DNA of 64,000 nucleotides from Acetobacter lovaniensis (GCF_014207635.1 NZ_JACHIE010000006.1:1-64000); one strand, 5' to 3'; counted from the first letter of the stretch, positions 21,457-33,738 are shown. Numbers and translations are program-made. The notes: generated by a model from the sequence alone, not told the origin.

Positions 21457-22422
21457 CTAGCCGTGAAAGGCCGGGTCCATGGCTTCCGCCGGGGGGGGAG
21501 CGTTCGGCGTCAGCTTGTTTTCAAACCCACGCTGGAGCGTGGGCACCCAGCCGCGTAGCCAGCCATTGGTGCGTTGCACAAAATCCGTGACCGCAGCCGA
21601 GTCGGTCATGCCCGCGCGGGACCAGTTCTCCGGCTCGCCGGGCACACGGCGGGTCCCGGCTCCGGCCGGGCTGAGCAGCGTATGCACGCTCATAAAATCC
21701 ACGCCCGTGCCGGATTTGCTTTTTTCCACCAGATTCCAGCCTGCATCGACCAGAATAGGGGGCAGGTCAAAGCCCATGATGGTCAGGCGCTGTACGGCGG
21801 GGGGAATGTACATCTGGTCACTCAGGAGTGCCTGCAGGGGTTCGTTGGAAGTCAGGAACAGGTTGTTCACCACCCGTATGGGGGTGGTCATCCAGCATAT
21901 GCTCCGGTTGCCGTCCTGCGGGGCTGCCTCGTTCATGAAGTTGAAGGAACTGTGGCATTGCGCCTGAATCATGGTCATGGCGGCAAGGGGAAGGGACTGG
22001 GTGGTGGCCTGCGCAATGATCAGCCCGGTGACAATGCCCTGAGCGGAGCGGACATAAAGTGTCGTCAGTACTTCCCCGTGGGCCACATCGTCCTGAAAGT
22101 TCACAACCGGGTGCCATTTGCCCGCAGGCAGGGGAAGCTGCCGCCCGGCAAAAACAACCGAGCCTTCAAACTGCGCATCCATGGGGGGGATGGAAACCGT
22201 GCGCTGGTCCTCATCAGGGTGCAGCGCATCACTCGCCTCGGTGCCGCCGAGGGAGGAGGGGAGCATGTGCCGAATCCTGCTGCTGAGCGCGCCATAGCCC
22301 GGCACGCTGGAGGTTAGCCACGGTGCGGGGAACAGAACGGACAGTGTGCCGCATACGCCTGCGGTTATCAGTGCTGCGCGCCATAACGGGGCACGGTGCC
22401 ACAGGCGGGTAAAAGCGGTCAT
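21457..22422 (-). CDS. Unrecognised membrane-anchored protein, third gene of the AAA+ cluster
   Basis: The 321-residue protein has one N-terminal hydrophobic segment (residues 14-34), then a large probably periplasmic domain. That domain contains a block around FEGSVVFAGRQLPLPAGKW, two Cys residues (QCHSSFNF and SICWMTTP) that could form a disulfide, and VNNLFLTSN. No known family was recognised. It follows the AAA+ gene by 56 bases on the same strand and likely belongs to the same transcript. Codon use matches the chromosome. Function cannot be assigned from sequence. Confidence 0.8.
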   Translation of the reverse strand: MTAFTRLWHRAPLWRAALITAGVCGTLSVLFPAPWLTSSVPGYGALSSRIRHMLPSSLGGTEASDALHPDEDQRTVSIPPMDAQFEGSVVFAGRQLPLPAGKWHPVVNFQDDVAHGEVLTTLYVRSAQGIVTGLIIAQATTQSLPLAAMTMIQAQCHSSFNFMNEAAPQDGNRSICWMTTPIRVVNNLFLTSNEPLQALLSDQMYIPPAVQRLTIMGFDLPPILVDAGWNLVEKSKSGTGVDFMSVHTLLSPAGAGTRRVPGEPENWSRAGMTDSAAVTDFVQRTNGWLRGWVPTLQRGFENKLTPNAPPPAEAMDPAFHG

Positions 22423-22478
22423 GCGGTAGCCTTGGTTGTGTGGGCGGCGTCAGGGAGCGGCTTGGCCGGGGTGGCGGG

Positions 22479-23753
22479 TTAGGGGGTCAGGCGGGCATGT
22501 AGCCCGTCATCACGGTTGTCGGCCACTTTGGCGACAACCGTGCCATCGTCCTCCTTGACCAGCCGGACCATGGTGGCCCCCTGCTGGCGGGCAATAATAA
22601 GGGACTCGCTGATCATGTCCTCAATGGAGCGGACCAGATCACGCGCGGAGGCCGCATCCCCCATGCGGCTCTGGCGGCGCATGACATCGACCAGCAGGGA
22701 GGCGTCAATCCCGCTGGTTTCCACCTTCAGGCCGTAGCCTTCGATCATGGCTTCAATTTCCAGCGCGCCAACACGGGCAATATCCAGCCCACGCAGGGCG
22801 CGGAAGACAAAAATACGGTCCAGACGGTTCAGCACTTCGGGGGCAAAGCCAGCCTGACGCAGGGCCTCGACCGATTCGGCACGCATGCGGTCGGGGTCAT
22901 CATGCAGGCGGTCGGCAATTTCGGTCAGGGCATCGGTGGCAATGTTGGAGGTCAGCACAAAAATGGCCCGCACGGTGGAAATCTGCTGCCCGGTGGAGGC
23001 CTCGGTAATGTGGCCGTCGTTCCATGCGGTCAGGAACTTCTTGAACACATCGGGGTGGGCTTTTTCAATTTCGTCCAGCAGCACCACGGCGTCGGGCTTT
23101 TCCTTCAGCCCGCCGGTCAGCTTGCCGTAGGTGTCCGAGCCGACATAGCCCTTGGGCGAACCAAAAAGCTGGGTGGCGGCGTGGGGGCTGCTCATCTGCG
23201 TCATGTCAAAATGCAGCAGGGGGCGTTCGAGCTGGCGGGCCATCTGTTTGGCCAGATAGGTTTTGCCCGTGCCCGGAGGCCCGGCGAGCAAAAAGATGCC
23301 AACCGGCTTGCCACGCACCTGTAGCGCCAGACGGCGGCGGAGCTGGACGGCAATATCCTCGCACACCTGATCCTGCCCGATCACGCGGGCACGCAGGTTT
23401 GCGGCCAGTTCCTCGGCGTCTATGGTGGTTTCGCGCTTTTCACGCGCAAGCATTTCTTCCAGTTCGGCGCGATTGGTCAGTCTGGCAAGAACGTCCATGA
23501 TGAACCCCCGTCGGCGTAGTAGCCCTTTGCGGGCCAGATGTTCGGCCCGAGTTTCAAACAGCAGTCCCGCAACACTCAGCACAAGGCCGGATGCCGCCAG
23601 AACAGGCCAGGCAGATGCACACCATTGCAGCACATGGGCCACGGAATGCAGGGAAAGATGCAGGCTGAGCGCGATCTGGATGCTGGCGAGCACCAGAAAA
23701 ATCACCATCATCAGCGGCATCAGCCGGTTTAGTGCGGGGAGCAGACCCTTCAT
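22479..23753 (-). CDS. Membrane-anchored ClpA-like AAA+ ATPase
   Basis: The 424-residue protein begins with two hydrophobic helices (12-32 and 47-65), then a single AAA+ module closest to the second ATPase ring of ClpA/ClpB. Visible features are VIGQDQVCEDIAVQLRRR, Walker A GPPGTGKT (158-165), the pore-loop region GSPKGYVG (198-205), Walker B VVLLDEIEKAHPDVF (223-237), sensor 1 TSN (268-270), arginine finger LNRLD (308-312) and sensor 2 near ARDLVR (370-375). No ClpP-docking IGF/IGL loop is obvious. It overlaps the upstream gene by four bases. A membrane-tethered single-ring Clp ATPase with these neighbours is not a standard family; the substrate is unknown. Confidence 0.87.
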   Translation of the reverse strand: MKGLLPALNRLMPLMMVIFLVLASIQIALSLHLSLHSVAHVLQWCASAWPVLAASGLVLSVAGLLFETRAEHLARKGLLRRRGFIMDVLARLTNRAELEEMLAREKRETTIDAEELAANLRARVIGQDQVCEDIAVQLRRRLALQVRGKPVGIFLLAGPPGTGKTYLAKQMARQLERPLLHFDMTQMSSPHAATQLFGSPKGYVGSDTYGKLTGGLKEKPDAVVLLDEIEKAHPDVFKKFLTAWNDGHITEASTGQQISTVRAIFVLTSNIATDALTEIADRLHDDPDRMRAESVEALRQAGFAPEVLNRLDRIFVFRALRGLDIARVGALEIEAMIEGYGLKVETSGIDASLLVDVMRRQSRMGDAASARDLVRSIEDMISESLIIARQQGATMVRLVKEDDGTVVAKVADNRDDGLHARLTP

Positions 23754-24337
23754 TGCGCGATCACCGTAAGTGCAAGGGTATCCCCCTGTTTATAAAGAAC
23801 GGGCAGGGGCATGGGGCCAAAAACCGTTATGGCGCCACTGCCGATCCCCGCCGGGCCGGGCGGGGCTGTGGGGATAATGTCCACATGCCCGCTCATGCTT
23901 ATGGGCAGGATAACCGTTGTGGGTCTGGCCGTAAGCCCCACACTCTGCTGCCATGGGCCGCAGACAAGGGTAATCATGCCGCCAGCCCCGGTGGCATCAT
24001 AGACCGGCATGGCCACCAGCCGCACATCCCGCCGTTTGACAGCGGCCAGAATATCCGCCTGCTGCTGGGCGGAAAAGCTGGAGCCCGCCAGTGCCTGCGC
24101 CGCATTCTGCGGGGCAATCACATTAAGGGGCAACCCCATGCGCTGGGAGTCGTTGCCAGTGGCGGACTCGGCACCCAGAGCCGGGCCGGAGGTGTTTTTG
24201 CCTGCGCCATAAAAATGCAGCCCTGCCCCCGCCATAAGTACGCAGGCCGCCATGCCAATAAGCCCGAGCCGCAGATTGGGGGATTTTTCAGCCGTCTGGG
24301 GCTGAGGCTGCCATGCCGGGTCCGGCTTGTTCTGCAT
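23750..24337 (-). CDS. Unrecognised single-span membrane protein, first gene of the AAA+ cluster
   Basis: The ATG at 24337 follows AAGGAGG at 13 bases and gives 195 residues; the frame stays open further upstream but would then run antisense to rimP. A Pro/Gln-rich cytoplasmic tail (residues 1-24) is followed by one membrane helix (about 25-45) and a periplasmic domain with [22 protein letters not shown] and a beta-rich end ([15 protein letters not shown], a block reminiscent of SAF/CpaB-like domains but not proven). Its stop overlaps the AAA+ start (ATGA), so the two are translationally coupled. Function unknown. Confidence 0.78.
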   Translation of the reverse strand: MQNKPDPAWQPQPQTAEKSPNLRLGLIGMAACVLMAGAGLHFYGAGKNTSGPALGAESATGNDSQRMGLPLNVIAPQNAAQALAGSSFSAQQQADILAAVKRRDVRLVAMPVYDATGAGGMITLVCGPWQQSVGLTARPTTVILPISMSGHVDIIPTAPPGPAGIGSGAITVFGPMPLPVLYKQGDTLALTVIAQ

Positions 24338-24599
24338 GATAACGGTCAGCCTCCTTAGCCTTGGTAGTGGAGCGTTGCAGATATGTCGCAGCCAAAGCAA
24401 TAAAAGCACGTCTGTGGGTTGGCGCAATGCGCAAAACTGGTCCTGCGATAATTTATTTTTTATGGTCAGCCGTGCACAAACAGGGGGGAGGTGGTTTCTG
24501 CCCTTGCAGTCTGTGCCTTTGTGGACTAGACAAAGCATCATCCTTCTCAATTTGAATGACGTTTCGGGGGGTGGCCTTAGAAGGGCCGCCTTTTTTGCT

Positions 24600-25178
24600 T
24601 TGGACAAAGATATTTCTGCCCATTCCGGCCTTGAGGGCCGCCTGCTCGCACTGATTGCCCCTGCCGTAGAGGAAATGGGGTACGAGATCGTGCGCGTGGC
24701 AGTGCTTGGACGTGAGCGCCCTACGGTGCAGATCATGGCCGACCGGGCGGACGGAATGTTGATCAATGTTGAGGATTGTGAGCGGATCAGCCACGCGGTA
24801 GGCGCTGTGCTGGACGTGGAAGACCCCATTCCGGGGGCATGGACGCTGGAAGTGTCCTCCGCCGGAATTGACCGCCCGCTCACACGTGCCAAGGACTGGA
24901 CCCGCTTTGCAGGGCATCAGGCCAAGGCGGAAGTTCTGGTCCCCATTGAAGGGCGGCGTCGTTTTGCCGGTATTTCTCTGGGGTCTGATGGAACAGTGGC
25001 CCGTATGCGCCTGGATGACGGCACGGAAGTGGCTCTGCCACTGGCCGAAATCCGCAAGGCGCGACTGGTGCTGACCGATGCGCTGATTGAAGACAGCGCC
25101 CGTATGGTACAGCCTGCAACGGATGCAGGTGTGGAGCAGGATGGCACAAAAGAGCCGCCTGCTTCCAGGGTACATTGA
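24600..25178 (+). CDS. rimP: Ribosome maturation factor RimP
   Basis: RimP is needed for 30S subunit assembly. The protein shows the family blocks [55 protein letters not shown] and [13 protein letters not shown]. The frame lacks an ATG near the conserved start; TTG at 24600 gives 192 residues, the expected length, and is taken as the start. An upstream in-frame TTG near 24552 is possible. It heads the conserved rimP-nusA-rnpM-infB-rbfA operon and diverges from the AAA+ cluster. Confidence 0.93.
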   Translation: MDKDISAHSGLEGRLLALIAPAVEEMGYEIVRVAVLGRERPTVQIMADRADGMLINVEDCERISHAVGAVLDVEDPIPGAWTLEVSSAGIDRPLTRAKDWTRFAGHQAKAEVLVPIEGRRRFAGISLGSDGTVARMRLDDGTEVALPLAEIRKARLVLTDALIEDSARMVQPATDAGVEQDGTKEPPASRVH

Positions 25179-25208
25179 TAAAGCTGCCTGTTTTGGAGAG
25201 CTGAGAAC

Positions 25209-26756
25209 ATGGATACCTCCGTTTCCCGTCCTGAACTGCTGCTGGTGGCAGACGCTGTTTCACGCGAAAAGGGCATTGACCGTGAAGAGGTTCTGGAGGC
25301 CATGGAGCAGGCCATCCAGAAGGCTGGCCGCGCCAAATACGGGCACGAAAAGGACATTCGCGCCACAATCGACCGCCGTTCGGGCGAGGTTCGCCTCTCC
25401 CGCTGGACGGAAGTTGTGGATCAGGTGGAGAATGAGGATGCACAGATCTCTCTCTCCATCGCCCGCAAGTTTCGCCCCGAAATTCAGGTTGGCGAATATC
25501 TGATCGACCCGCTGCCCCCGATTGATTTCGGGCGTATTGCGGCCCAGACCGCCAAGCAGGTTATTGTGCAGCGCGTGCGTGAATACGAACGCAAACGCCA
25601 GTACAATGAGTTCAAGGACCGCGTGGGCGAGATCGTCAACGGCACCGTCAAACGGACCGAATACGGCAACCTGCTGGTTGAAATCGGTTCCGCCGAGGCG
25701 CTGCTGCGCCGCGATGAGCTGATCCCGCGTGAGACGTTCCGTAACTCCGACCGCGTGCGCGCCTACATCTATGATGTGCGTGATGAGCCGCGCGGCCCGC
25801 AGGTTTTCCTGTCCCGCACGCATCCGGCCTTTCTGGCCAAGCTGTTTGCGCAGGAAGTCCCTGAAATTTACGACGGGATCATCGAAATCAAGGCCGTGGC
25901 CCGTGACCCCGGCTCCCGCGCCAAAATGGCCGTGATCTCGCGCGATGCCTCCATTGACCCGGTCGGGGCCTGCGTTGGTATGCGCGGCTCGCGCGTGCAG
26001 GCTGTTGTGGCCGAACTGCAGGGCGAAAAAATCGACATTATCCCCTGGAGCCCGCAGGCCGCGACCTTTGTGGTCAACGCTCTGGCTCCGGCTGAAGTCA
26101 GCAAGGTGGTGATGGACGAGGAAGCCGGGCGTGTTGAAGTTGTGGTGCCGGATGACCAGCTCTCCCTTGCCATTGGTCGGCGCGGGCAGAACGTGCGTCT
26201 GGCCAGCCAGCTGACCCGTTGGGACATTGATATCCTGACCGAAGCGGAAGAATCCGAACGCCGTCAGGAAGAGTTCCGTCGCCGCAGCGGCCAGTTTGTC
26301 GAAGCACTGGACGTGGATGACGTGATTGCTGGCCTGCTGGTGACCGAAGGCTACCATAGCATCGAGGAACTGGCTTTTGCCGACCCCGATGAACTGGTGG
26401 GCATTGAAGGCTTTGACGACTCGGTGGTGCAGGAACTGGTCCAGCGCGCCGAAGGCCATCTTGTCCGGCAGGAAGAAAAGCTGGATGAGCGCCGTCAGGA
26501 GCTTGGTGTTACTGACGATATCGCAAATATGGGTGTGTTCACCAACCAGATGCTTGTGACTCTGGGCGAAAAGGGTGTAAAAACTCTGGACGACCTCGGT
26601 GACCTGGCTGGCGATGAGCTGGTCGAAATTCTGGGGTCGGATGCCATAGAAGAAGACGCCGCCAATGAGATCATCATGGCAGCGCGTGCGCACTGGTTTG
26701 AGGGTGAAGAGGGTGCAACCCCTTCCTCCACGCCAGAAGGCGGGGCAGGCGTCTGA
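25209..26756 (+). CDS. nusA: Transcription termination/antitermination factor NusA
   Basis: NusA binds RNA polymerase and modulates pausing, termination and antitermination. The 515-residue protein has the N-terminal polymerase-binding domain (1-125), an S1 domain (around [20 protein letters not shown]), two KH domains (KH1 with [19 protein letters not shown]2 with [16 protein letters not shown]) and two C-terminal acidic helix-hairpin-helix repeats ([15 protein letters not shown] and [15 protein letters not shown]). It lies 30 bases after rimP. Confidence 0.98.
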   Translation: MDTSVSRPELLLVADAVSREKGIDREEVLEAMEQAIQKAGRAKYGHEKDIRATIDRRSGEVRLSRWTEVVDQVENEDAQISLSIARKFRPEIQVGEYLIDPLPPIDFGRIAAQTAKQVIVQRVREYERKRQYNEFKDRVGEIVNGTVKRTEYGNLLVEIGSAEALLRRDELIPRETFRNSDRVRAYIYDVRDEPRGPQVFLSRTHPAFLAKLFAQEVPEIYDGIIEIKAVARDPGSRAKMAVISRDASIDPVGACVGMRGSRVQAVVAELQGEKIDIIPWSPQAATFVVNALAPAEVSKVVMDEEAGRVEVVVPDDQLSLAIGRRGQNVRLASQLTRWDIDILTEAEESERRQEEFRRRSGQFVEALDVDDVIAGLLVTEGYHSIEELAFADPDELVGIEGFDDSVVQELVQRAEGHLVRQEEKLDERRQELGVTDDIANMGVFTNQMLVTLGEKGVKTLDDLGDLAGDELVEILGSDAIEEDAANEIIMAARAHWFEGEEGATPSSTPEGGAGV

Positions 26757-26770
26757 GGCCTTGATACAGG

Positions 26771-27421
26771 GTGGGTGGTGATTTCTTGCCAGCAGCAGAA
26801 GAGAAGGGCAGCCTCCGCAGGTGCGCAGTCACGCGGGAGGAAGGCATTCCGGCTCAGATGGTGCGGTTTGTTATCTCACCCTCATCCATAGTCGTCCCTG
26901 ATTTGGACGCGCGTCTGCCGGGACGGGGAATATGGTTGAGTGCCCGCCGGGATGTGATAGAACAGGCCAGCAAACGCGGCGTGTTCGCACGCTCCGCGCG
27001 GATGCAGGTCAAGGTGCCGGAAGATCTTCTCTCTCAGGTGGAAGTGGGTCTGCACCGGCGGATGGTAGAAGTGGTTGGGCTTGCGCGCCGCGCTGGTCAG
27101 GCCATTAGTGGCTTCGTTAAGGTGCGCGAATGGGTTATGCAGCGTCGTGCTGCTGTTATCGTTCACGCATCGGACGGAAGCAGGGAAGAACTGGACCGCC
27201 TGATTTCAGGCGGGCGGGATATTCCTGTCGTGGATGCGTTGTCGTCTGAAGAACTGGCTAAGGTTTTCGGGCGTGAACGTGTTGTGAATGTGGCGCTGGC
27301 GGCCGGCGGGCTGGCTACGCGTCTTTGTTGTGAAAACAGACGTTTTGCGGGGGTGGCCGTTGGCGATCCCCGGGTCTGCCGGACCTTTCCGGCGGATGGG
27401 TGTGAACAGGCGGGTCAATGA
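26771..27421 (+). CDS. YlxR/RnpM RNA-binding protein with L7Ae-like domain
   Basis: The 216-residue protein starts with a YlxR (DUF448) domain: [35 protein letters not shown] and KRGVFARSA. An L7Ae/L30e-like domain follows ([20 protein letters not shown], then [11 protein letters not shown]). YlxR is now known as RnpM, a modulator of RNase P in Gram-positives. The two-domain form is common in alphaproteobacterial nusA-infB operons. The start is either GTG 26771 or TTG 26786. It overlaps infB by four bases. Confidence 0.9.
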   Translation: MGGDFLPAAEEKGSLRRCAVTREEGIPAQMVRFVISPSSIVVPDLDARLPGRGIWLSARRDVIEQASKRGVFARSARMQVKVPEDLLSQVEVGLHRRMVEVVGLARRAGQAISGFVKVREWVMQRRAAVIVHASDGSREELDRLISGGRDIPVVDALSSEELAKVFGRERVVNVALAAGGLATRLCCENRRFAGVAVGDPRVCRTFPADGCEQAGQ

Positions 27422-30105
27422 GCGAAGGCAAGGATCAGGATCAGGGTAAGGGGCGTTTGTCCCTTCGGCCGGCAGGGCGTCCGGAGGTCGGACGGACGGT
27501 TGATGCCGGGTCCGTGCGGCAAAGTTTCAGTCATGGCCGTTCAAAGGTCGTGCAGGTGGAAGTGCGTAAAAAACGTGGTCCGTCCCCGGCTGGCGCTGGT
27601 GGGCGCTCCGGCGGTTCCCGTGCAGGTGGCGGCCGTACCCTGACCGCAGCCGAACTGGCCATGCGCCAGCGCGTGCTTCAGGAACAGAAGCAAGAGGCGG
27701 AAGACGCCGAACGGCGTGATGCCGAGCGGCGCGAAGCCGAGAAGATTCGTATTCTTTCCGCCGCCGAGGAAGCGCGCCGGAAGGAAGAGGAAGACAGACG
27801 TCTGGCTGAAGAGCGCGCCGCTGAAGAAGCCGCAGCGACCGATGCCGAGCGCAAGGCCCGCATTGACGCGATCAAGCCGATCGAGGTCAAGGCACCTGTC
27901 GTGTCTGCCGTGCCAATCCCCGGTGAAGTTACACTCGCACCTCCTGCGGGGCGTCTGCGCCCGCTGGCTGAACGTGCGATCATGCCTGCCAAGCCGCTCA
28001 AGCCTGCTGCTCCTGCACGCACGCCTGCTGCTGCTACCGCTGCGGCTCCCGCGGCGGAAAAGGACGTCACTGCCGCCCAGACCCTGCGCCTGCGCAGCGG
28101 TCGTGGTACGGAAGGCGAGGAAGAACAGCGCCGTGGCCCAGCCCGTAACAAGGCCGTGCCGCCCCGCAAGAACAGCAGCGGCCGCAAGGGTGAGACCGGC
28201 GGTGGCCGCCGCGCAGGCCGGATTGACGTGCAGGCCGCGATTGAGGGGGATGACGACAAAACCCGCTCGCTCGCATCCGTACGCCGCCAGCGTGAGCGTG
28301 AACGCCGTCAGGCCGAACTGGAACGCCTGCGTTCCGACCAGGTCAAGGTCGTGCGTGACGTGATCCTGCCCGAAACGATTACGGTGCAGGAACTGGCCAA
28401 CCGTATGGCCGCCCGTCAGGGTGAAGTGATCAAGGCGCTCATGAAAATGGGTGTTATGGCCACCGTAACCCAGAGCATTGATGCCGATACGGCGGAACTG
28501 GTGGTGGAAGAATTCGGCCACCGCGTACGTCGCGTTTCCGAAGCGGATGTGGAACTGGGTATTGAGGGCGTGGAAGACACGACCGAAGATATGCTGGCCC
28601 GTCCGCCTGTGGTGACCATCATGGGGCATGTCGATCACGGCAAGACCTCCCTGCTGGACGCCCTGCGCACAACGGACGTGGCAGCGGGTGAAGCCGGTGG
28701 CATTACCCAGCATATCGGTGCTTATCAGGTTACACTGGAATCCGGTGCCAAGATCACCTTCCTTGACACACCCGGACATGAGGCCTTTACGGCCATGCGT
28801 GCCCGTGGCGCGTCCATTACGGACGTGGTGGTGCTGGTGGTTGCCGCCGATGACGGCGTGATGCCGCAGACGATCGAGGCCATCAAGCACGCCAAGGCTG
28901 CCAATGTGCCCATGATCATTGCCATCAACAAGATGGACAAGCCCGGCGCCAAGCCTGACCGTGTACGTCAGGACCTGCTGCAGCACGAGATCGTGGTCGA
29001 ATCCATGGGTGGTGACGTGATGGACATTGAAGTGTCCGCACGCCAGCGCACAGGGCTGGACAAGCTGGAAGAAGGCATTCTGCTTCAGGCGGAAATTCTG
29101 GAACTTCAGGCCAACCCCGACCGTGCAGCCGAAGGTGCCGTGATTGAAAGCCGTCTGGACCGTGGTCGCGGTTCCGTGGCGTCCGTGCTGGTGCAGAAGG
29201 GTACGCTGCGCAAGGGTGACATTGTGGTTGCCGGTTCAGAATGGGGCCGTGTGCGCGCTCTGGTTGATGACCGCGGTCGTCAGGTGGAAGTGGCTGGTCC
29301 GTCCATGCCGGTGGAAATTCTCGGCCTGTCCGGGGTTCCCGCTGCTGGTGCGCCGTTTGTGGTCGTGGAAAACGAAAACCGTGCCCGTGAGATTTCCGAG
29401 TTCCGCCAGCGCAAGCTGAAGGAACATCAGGTGGCCGGGCAGGTTGCGGCCCGCGGCACGCTTGACCAGATGCTGGCCCGTATTCAGGCCGGTGTGCAGA
29501 AGGAAGTCTCCGTCCTGATCAAGGCGGACGTGCAGGGTTCGGCCGAAGCACTGCAAACCACGGTGCTCAAGCTGGCTAACGAAGAAGTGGGTGTGCGCGT
29601 TCTCAACGCCTCGGTTGGTCAGATCACGGAAAGTGATGTGCAGCTTGCCAAGGCGTCGGATGCGGTCATTATTGCCTTTAACGTGCGTGCAACCTCTCAG
29701 GCGCGGCTGCTGGCCCAGCGTGAAGGGGTGGACATCCACTACTACTCCATCATCTATCAGGTGGCGGACGACGTGGAACTGCTCGTACGGGGCAAGATGG
29801 CGCCCAAGCATCGTGAAAAGTTCCTTGGCTACGCCGAAATCCGCAAGGTTTTCGAAATCAGCAAGGTTGGCAAGGTGGCCGGTTGCTTCGTGACCGATGG
29901 CGTTGTCAAACGTGGCTGTGGCGTGCGTCTGCTGCGTGATGGCGTGGTGATCCATGAAGGGGATCTGAGCCAGCTCAAGCGCTTCAAGGACGACCAGAAG
30001 GAAGTGACCAAGGGTTACGAATGTGGTCTTTCCTTTGCAGGCTACAACGATCTGCGCGAAGGCGATGTGGTGGAATGCTTTGAAAGCGAGTTAATTCCAG
30101 CATGA
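27418..30105 (+). CDS. infB: Translation initiation factor IF-2
   Basis: IF-2 places fMet-tRNA on the 30S subunit and promotes subunit joining. The 895-residue protein has a long charged, low-complexity N-terminus (coiled-coil region rich in Glu, Arg and Ala at about 80-140; Ala/Pro-rich at about 180-225), the IF2-N domain ([20 protein letters not shown]), the GTPase domain with G1 GHVDHGKTS at about 403, [14 protein letters not shown], then domains II-IV ending in GYECGLSF and VECFE. It overlaps rnpM and rbfA by four bases each. Confidence 0.98.
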   Translation: MSEGKDQDQGKGRLSLRPAGRPEVGRTVDAGSVRQSFSHGRSKVVQVEVRKKRGPSPAGAGGRSGGSRAGGGRTLTAAELAMRQRVLQEQKQEAEDAERRDAERREAEKIRILSAAEEARRKEEEDRRLAEERAAEEAAATDAERKARIDAIKPIEVKAPVVSAVPIPGEVTLAPPAGRLRPLAERAIMPAKPLKPAAPARTPAAATAAAPAAEKDVTAAQTLRLRSGRGTEGEEEQRRGPARNKAVPPRKNSSGRKGETGGGRRAGRIDVQAAIEGDDDKTRSLASVRRQRERERRQAELERLRSDQVKVVRDVILPETITVQELANRMAARQGEVIKALMKMGVMATVTQSIDADTAELVVEEFGHRVRRVSEADVELGIEGVEDTTEDMLARPPVVTIMGHVDHGKTSLLDALRTTDVAAGEAGGITQHIGAYQVTLESGAKITFLDTPGHEAFTAMRARGASITDVVVLVVAADDGVMPQTIEAIKHAKAANVPMIIAINKMDKPGAKPDRVRQDLLQHEIVVESMGGDVMDIEVSARQRTGLDKLEEGILLQAEILELQANPDRAAEGAVIESRLDRGRGSVASVLVQKGTLRKGDIVVAGSEWGRVRALVDDRGRQVEVAGPSMPVEILGLSGVPAAGAPFVVVENENRAREISEFRQRKLKEHQVAGQVAARGTLDQMLARIQAGVQKEVSVLIKADVQGSAEALQTTVLKLANEEVGVRVLNASVGQITESDVQLAKASDAVIIAFNVRATSQARLLAQREGVDIHYYSIIYQVADDVELLVRGKMAPKHREKFLGYAEIRKVFEISKVGKVAGCFVTDGVVKRGCGVRLLRDGVVIHEGDLSQLKRFKDDQKEVTKGYECGLSFAGYNDLREGDVVECFESELIPA

Positions 30106-30569
30106 GTCGTCGCCACGGATCAGGCAGTAAAACAGGGGGACCGGCAGACTATCTTGCCGGTTTTTCCTCATCTGGAGGCCCATCGCAGCGGCAGTTGCGG
30201 GTAGGCGAAGAAGTGCGGCGCGTTCTGGCTGAGCTGTTTGCGCGCACCACCTTCCGCGACCCGGACCTGTCCGATGTTGCCATTACCGTGACCGAAGTCC
30301 GGCTTGCGCCAGACTTCAAACATGCCACTGTTTTTGTCACACGGCTGGGGCGCAGCGATGTTGCGGCCCTTCTGCCGGGGCTTAAGCGGGTGGCTCCGTG
30401 GCTGCGCACCCAGCTTGCTCACAAGCTGAGCATACGCACGGTGCCCGAACTGCACTTCCAGCCCGATACGGCGCTGGATACAGCCATGCATGTGGATTCG
30501 CTCCTGCGCCTGCCAGAAGTCCAGCGTGACCTTGGCAAAGCAGGCAACGACCAGCCGGATGAAGACTAA
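30102..30569 (+). CDS. rbfA: Ribosome-binding factor A
   Basis: RbfA binds the 30S subunit and helps 16S rRNA 5' end maturation. The 155-residue protein has the KH-like core: [41 protein letters not shown] and the C-terminal [18 protein letters not shown]. The N-terminus has about 25 extra polar residues (Gly/Ser rich). It is the last gene of the operon: a terminator follows within 40 bases. truB, rpsO and pnp, which often come next in proteobacteria, are not here. Confidence 0.96.
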   Translation: MSRRHGSGSKTGGPADYLAGFSSSGGPSQRQLRVGEEVRRVLAELFARTTFRDPDLSDVAITVTEVRLAPDFKHATVFVTRLGRSDVAALLPGLKRVAPWLRTQLAHKLSIRTVPELHFQPDTALDTAMHVDSLLRLPEVQRDLGKAGNDQPDED

Positions 30570-30606
30570 GGTCTGGCTGGCAGCCTGTCATGGCAAAGAG
30601 CTTTTT

Positions 30607-30642
30607 AAAAACCTGCCGGGGGAAACTCTGGTAGGTTTTTTT
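30607..30642 (+). terminator. Terminator of the rimP-rbfA operon
   Basis: AAAAACCTGCC pairs with GGTAGGTTTTT (one G-T) across a loop of about 13 bases and ends in seven T. Confidence 0.88.
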
Positions 30643-30678
30643 GAACCTGCACCTGAGCCTGAACCTGAACCTGAACCT
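30643..30678 (+). repeat. Hexanucleotide tandem repeat, left flank of the lrp/alr/dadA block
   Basis: Six head-to-tail units of GAACCT type (GAACCT, GCACCT, GAGCCT, then three GAACCT) run up to the stop codon of the lrp gene on the other strand. The same hexamer family (CCTGAR) recurs at 33695-33730. Confidence 0.9.
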
Positions 30679-31139
30679 TATCCGCCCGTCTGTGCTTTTT
30701 CCTGCTGAACAACAGGGCGGATGGCAAAATTGCTTTGAATGCGCACAACACCGGGCATGCGGGATAATTCCTCCTTATGGATGCGCTCGTAATCCTGCAT
30801 GTCGCGCGCTTCCACCCGGAGCAGGTAGTCGGCGTCTCCCGTCATCAGGTAGCATTCCTTTACGTCGGGACATTCGCGGATACGACTTTCAAAGCGGCGG
30901 AGGCATTCCTCTGTCTGGCGTTCTAGGGTGATCTGCACAATCACCGTGGCCACAGGGGGGGCATTGCGGCGGGCGATAATGGCCTGATACCCGCGTATAA
31001 CCCCTTCTTTTTCCAGCATTTTCACACGCCGCAGGCAGGCCGAGGGGGAAAGCCCTATACGCTCGGCCAGTTCGGCGTTGCTCAGGCGGCCATCATGGCG
31101 CAGGTGGCGGAGAATGGCCTCGTTAATGCGGTCTGGCAT
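30678..31139 (-). CDS. Lrp/AsnC-family transcriptional regulator
   Basis: The 153-residue protein has an N-terminal helix-turn-helix (LSNAELAERIGLSPSACLRRVKMLEKEGVI) and a C-terminal RAM/AsnC effector domain (VKECYLMTGDADYLLRVEARDMQDYE). It diverges from alr and dadA. In other proteobacteria an Lrp homologue next to dadA (DadR/BkdR type) activates alanine catabolism in response to alanine or leucine, so local control of alr-dadA is likely. Its stop codon touches the hexanucleotide repeat. Confidence 0.93.
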   Translation of the reverse strand: MPDRINEAILRHLRHDGRLSNAELAERIGLSPSACLRRVKMLEKEGVIRGYQAIIARRNAPPVATVIVQITLERQTEECLRRFESRIRECPDVKECYLMTGDADYLLRVEARDMQDYERIHKEELSRMPGVVRIQSNFAIRPVVQQEKAQTGG

Positions 31140-31276
31140 GATCTGTCTTTAGTGGCCTTTTGGCGCAATATTATGCAAAAATAAAAAGCGAACGCCCCAA
31201 TCATGCACCACAATGGCAGGATATGCCATAAAGAGTGGGGTAAAATTCTGATACCGTAACAGAACGGATAGATGTC

Positions 31277-32413
31277 GTGACCCAAGCTCCCACCCCCTTG
31301 CACGCTGGCTGGCCCGCACAACGCGCCGGAGCGGTGCTGAGCGTTAATCTGGATGCGGTAGCCCATAATTACCGCCTGCTTCGGGCCCGTGTGTCCAACG
31401 CGGTGTGCGCGGCTGTGGTCAAGGCTGATGCCTATGGGCTGGGAGCGGCACAGGTTGCCCCCGCGCTGGCGCAGGCCGGGGCCACGCAGTTTTTTGTTGC
31501 CCATGTGGACGAGGGGCTGGCCCTGCGCCCGCATGTTGGGGAACAGGTGGGTATTACCGTGCTGCACGGCCCCCGGCCCGATGCGGTGGAGGCCTGTCTG
31601 GCGCATGGGCTGCGCCCGGTGCTGAACAGTGTGGAGCAGATTGGCTGGGTCCGTGCGGTGGCGCAGGCGCAGCAGCGGCGCGTGGGTGTTGTGCTGCAAC
31701 TGGATACGGGCATGTCCCGCTTTGGCCTGTCCGCGCAGGATGTGGCGGATATTGCCGCCAACCCCGCCGTGCTGGACGGGTTGGATGTGCAACTGGTCAT
31801 GAGCCATCTGGCCTGTGCGGATGAGCGGGCAAACCCTGCCAACGCGGAGCAGGCGGCCCGTCTTGTGGCCTATGCCGCCCGGTTGCCGGTTTCTGCCCCG
31901 CTCAGCCTTGCCGCATCCTCCGGGGTATTTCTGGGACCGGATTACCATTTTGGCCTCGTGCGTCCCGGTGCCGCACTCTATGGCGTGGCCCCCCAGCCGG
32001 GCGAGCCAAACCCCCTGCGCCCGGTTGTGGGGCTGAAGGCGCATGTATTGCAGACCCGTACCCTCAGCAAAGGGGACCGGGTCGGTTACGGGCTGACATG
32101 GCGGGCTGAAGGCCCATGCCGTGTGGCGACCATTGGCGTAGGCTATGCGGATGGTTTTGTGCGCGCCCGTGCCAACGGCCTTGTGTGGTTCGGGGGGCAG
32201 CCCCTGCCCATACTGGGCCGTATTTCCATGGATTCCATGACCGTGGATGTTTCCGCCATTCCGCCGGGCCAGCTTGAGGCCGATGGCATGGTGGAACTGC
32301 TGAACGAAACATACGGCGTGGACGACGTGGCCCGCGCTGAAGGAACGATCGGCTACGAAGTCCTGACATCGCTCGGGCATCGCTATCATCGCAATTATAC
32401 ACGGACTGCCTGA
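31277..32413 (+). CDS. alr: Alanine racemase
   Basis: The PLP enzyme interconverts L- and D-alanine. The 378-residue protein has the PLP lysine in [22 protein letters not shown], the barrel block [11 protein letters not shown] and the C-terminal beta domain with the catalytic Tyr in VGYGLTWRA, then [10 protein letters not shown] and [13 protein letters not shown]. The start is GTG at 31277. It is followed 29 bases later by dadA, so the pair likely acts in alanine breakdown (DadX role); it may also supply D-alanine for the cell wall. Confidence 0.96.
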   Translation: MTQAPTPLHAGWPAQRAGAVLSVNLDAVAHNYRLLRARVSNAVCAAVVKADAYGLGAAQVAPALAQAGATQFFVAHVDEGLALRPHVGEQVGITVLHGPRPDAVEACLAHGLRPVLNSVEQIGWVRAVAQAQQRRVGVVLQLDTGMSRFGLSAQDVADIAANPAVLDGLDVQLVMSHLACADERANPANAEQAARLVAYAARLPVSAPLSLAASSGVFLGPDYHFGLVRPGAALYGVAPQPGEPNPLRPVVGLKAHVLQTRTLSKGDRVGYGLTWRAEGPCRVATIGVGYADGFVRARANGLVWFGGQPLPILGRISMDSMTVDVSAIPPGQLEADGMVELLNETYGVDDVARAEGTIGYEVLTSLGHRYHRNYTRTA

Positions 32414-32442
32414 GGGCAGAGCAGCAGGGAAAGAGTGAGATC

Positions 32443-33734
<1,292 letters not shown>

Positions 33735-33738
33735 TAGT

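Noticed and set aside
22479-23753. ClpA, ClpB or FtsH proper
   Set aside because: The protein has only one AAA+ ring, no N-domain of Clp type, two membrane helices, and no zinc protease domain as in FtsH.
24338-24599. tRNA gene upstream of rimP, as in some other genomes
   Set aside because: No cloverleaf or T-arm sequence could be found on either strand in this gap.
24338-24892. N-terminal extension of the first gene of the AAA+ cluster into rimP
   Set aside because: The extension is antisense to rimP and lacks a ribosome binding site, while ATG 24337 has AAGGAGG in front.
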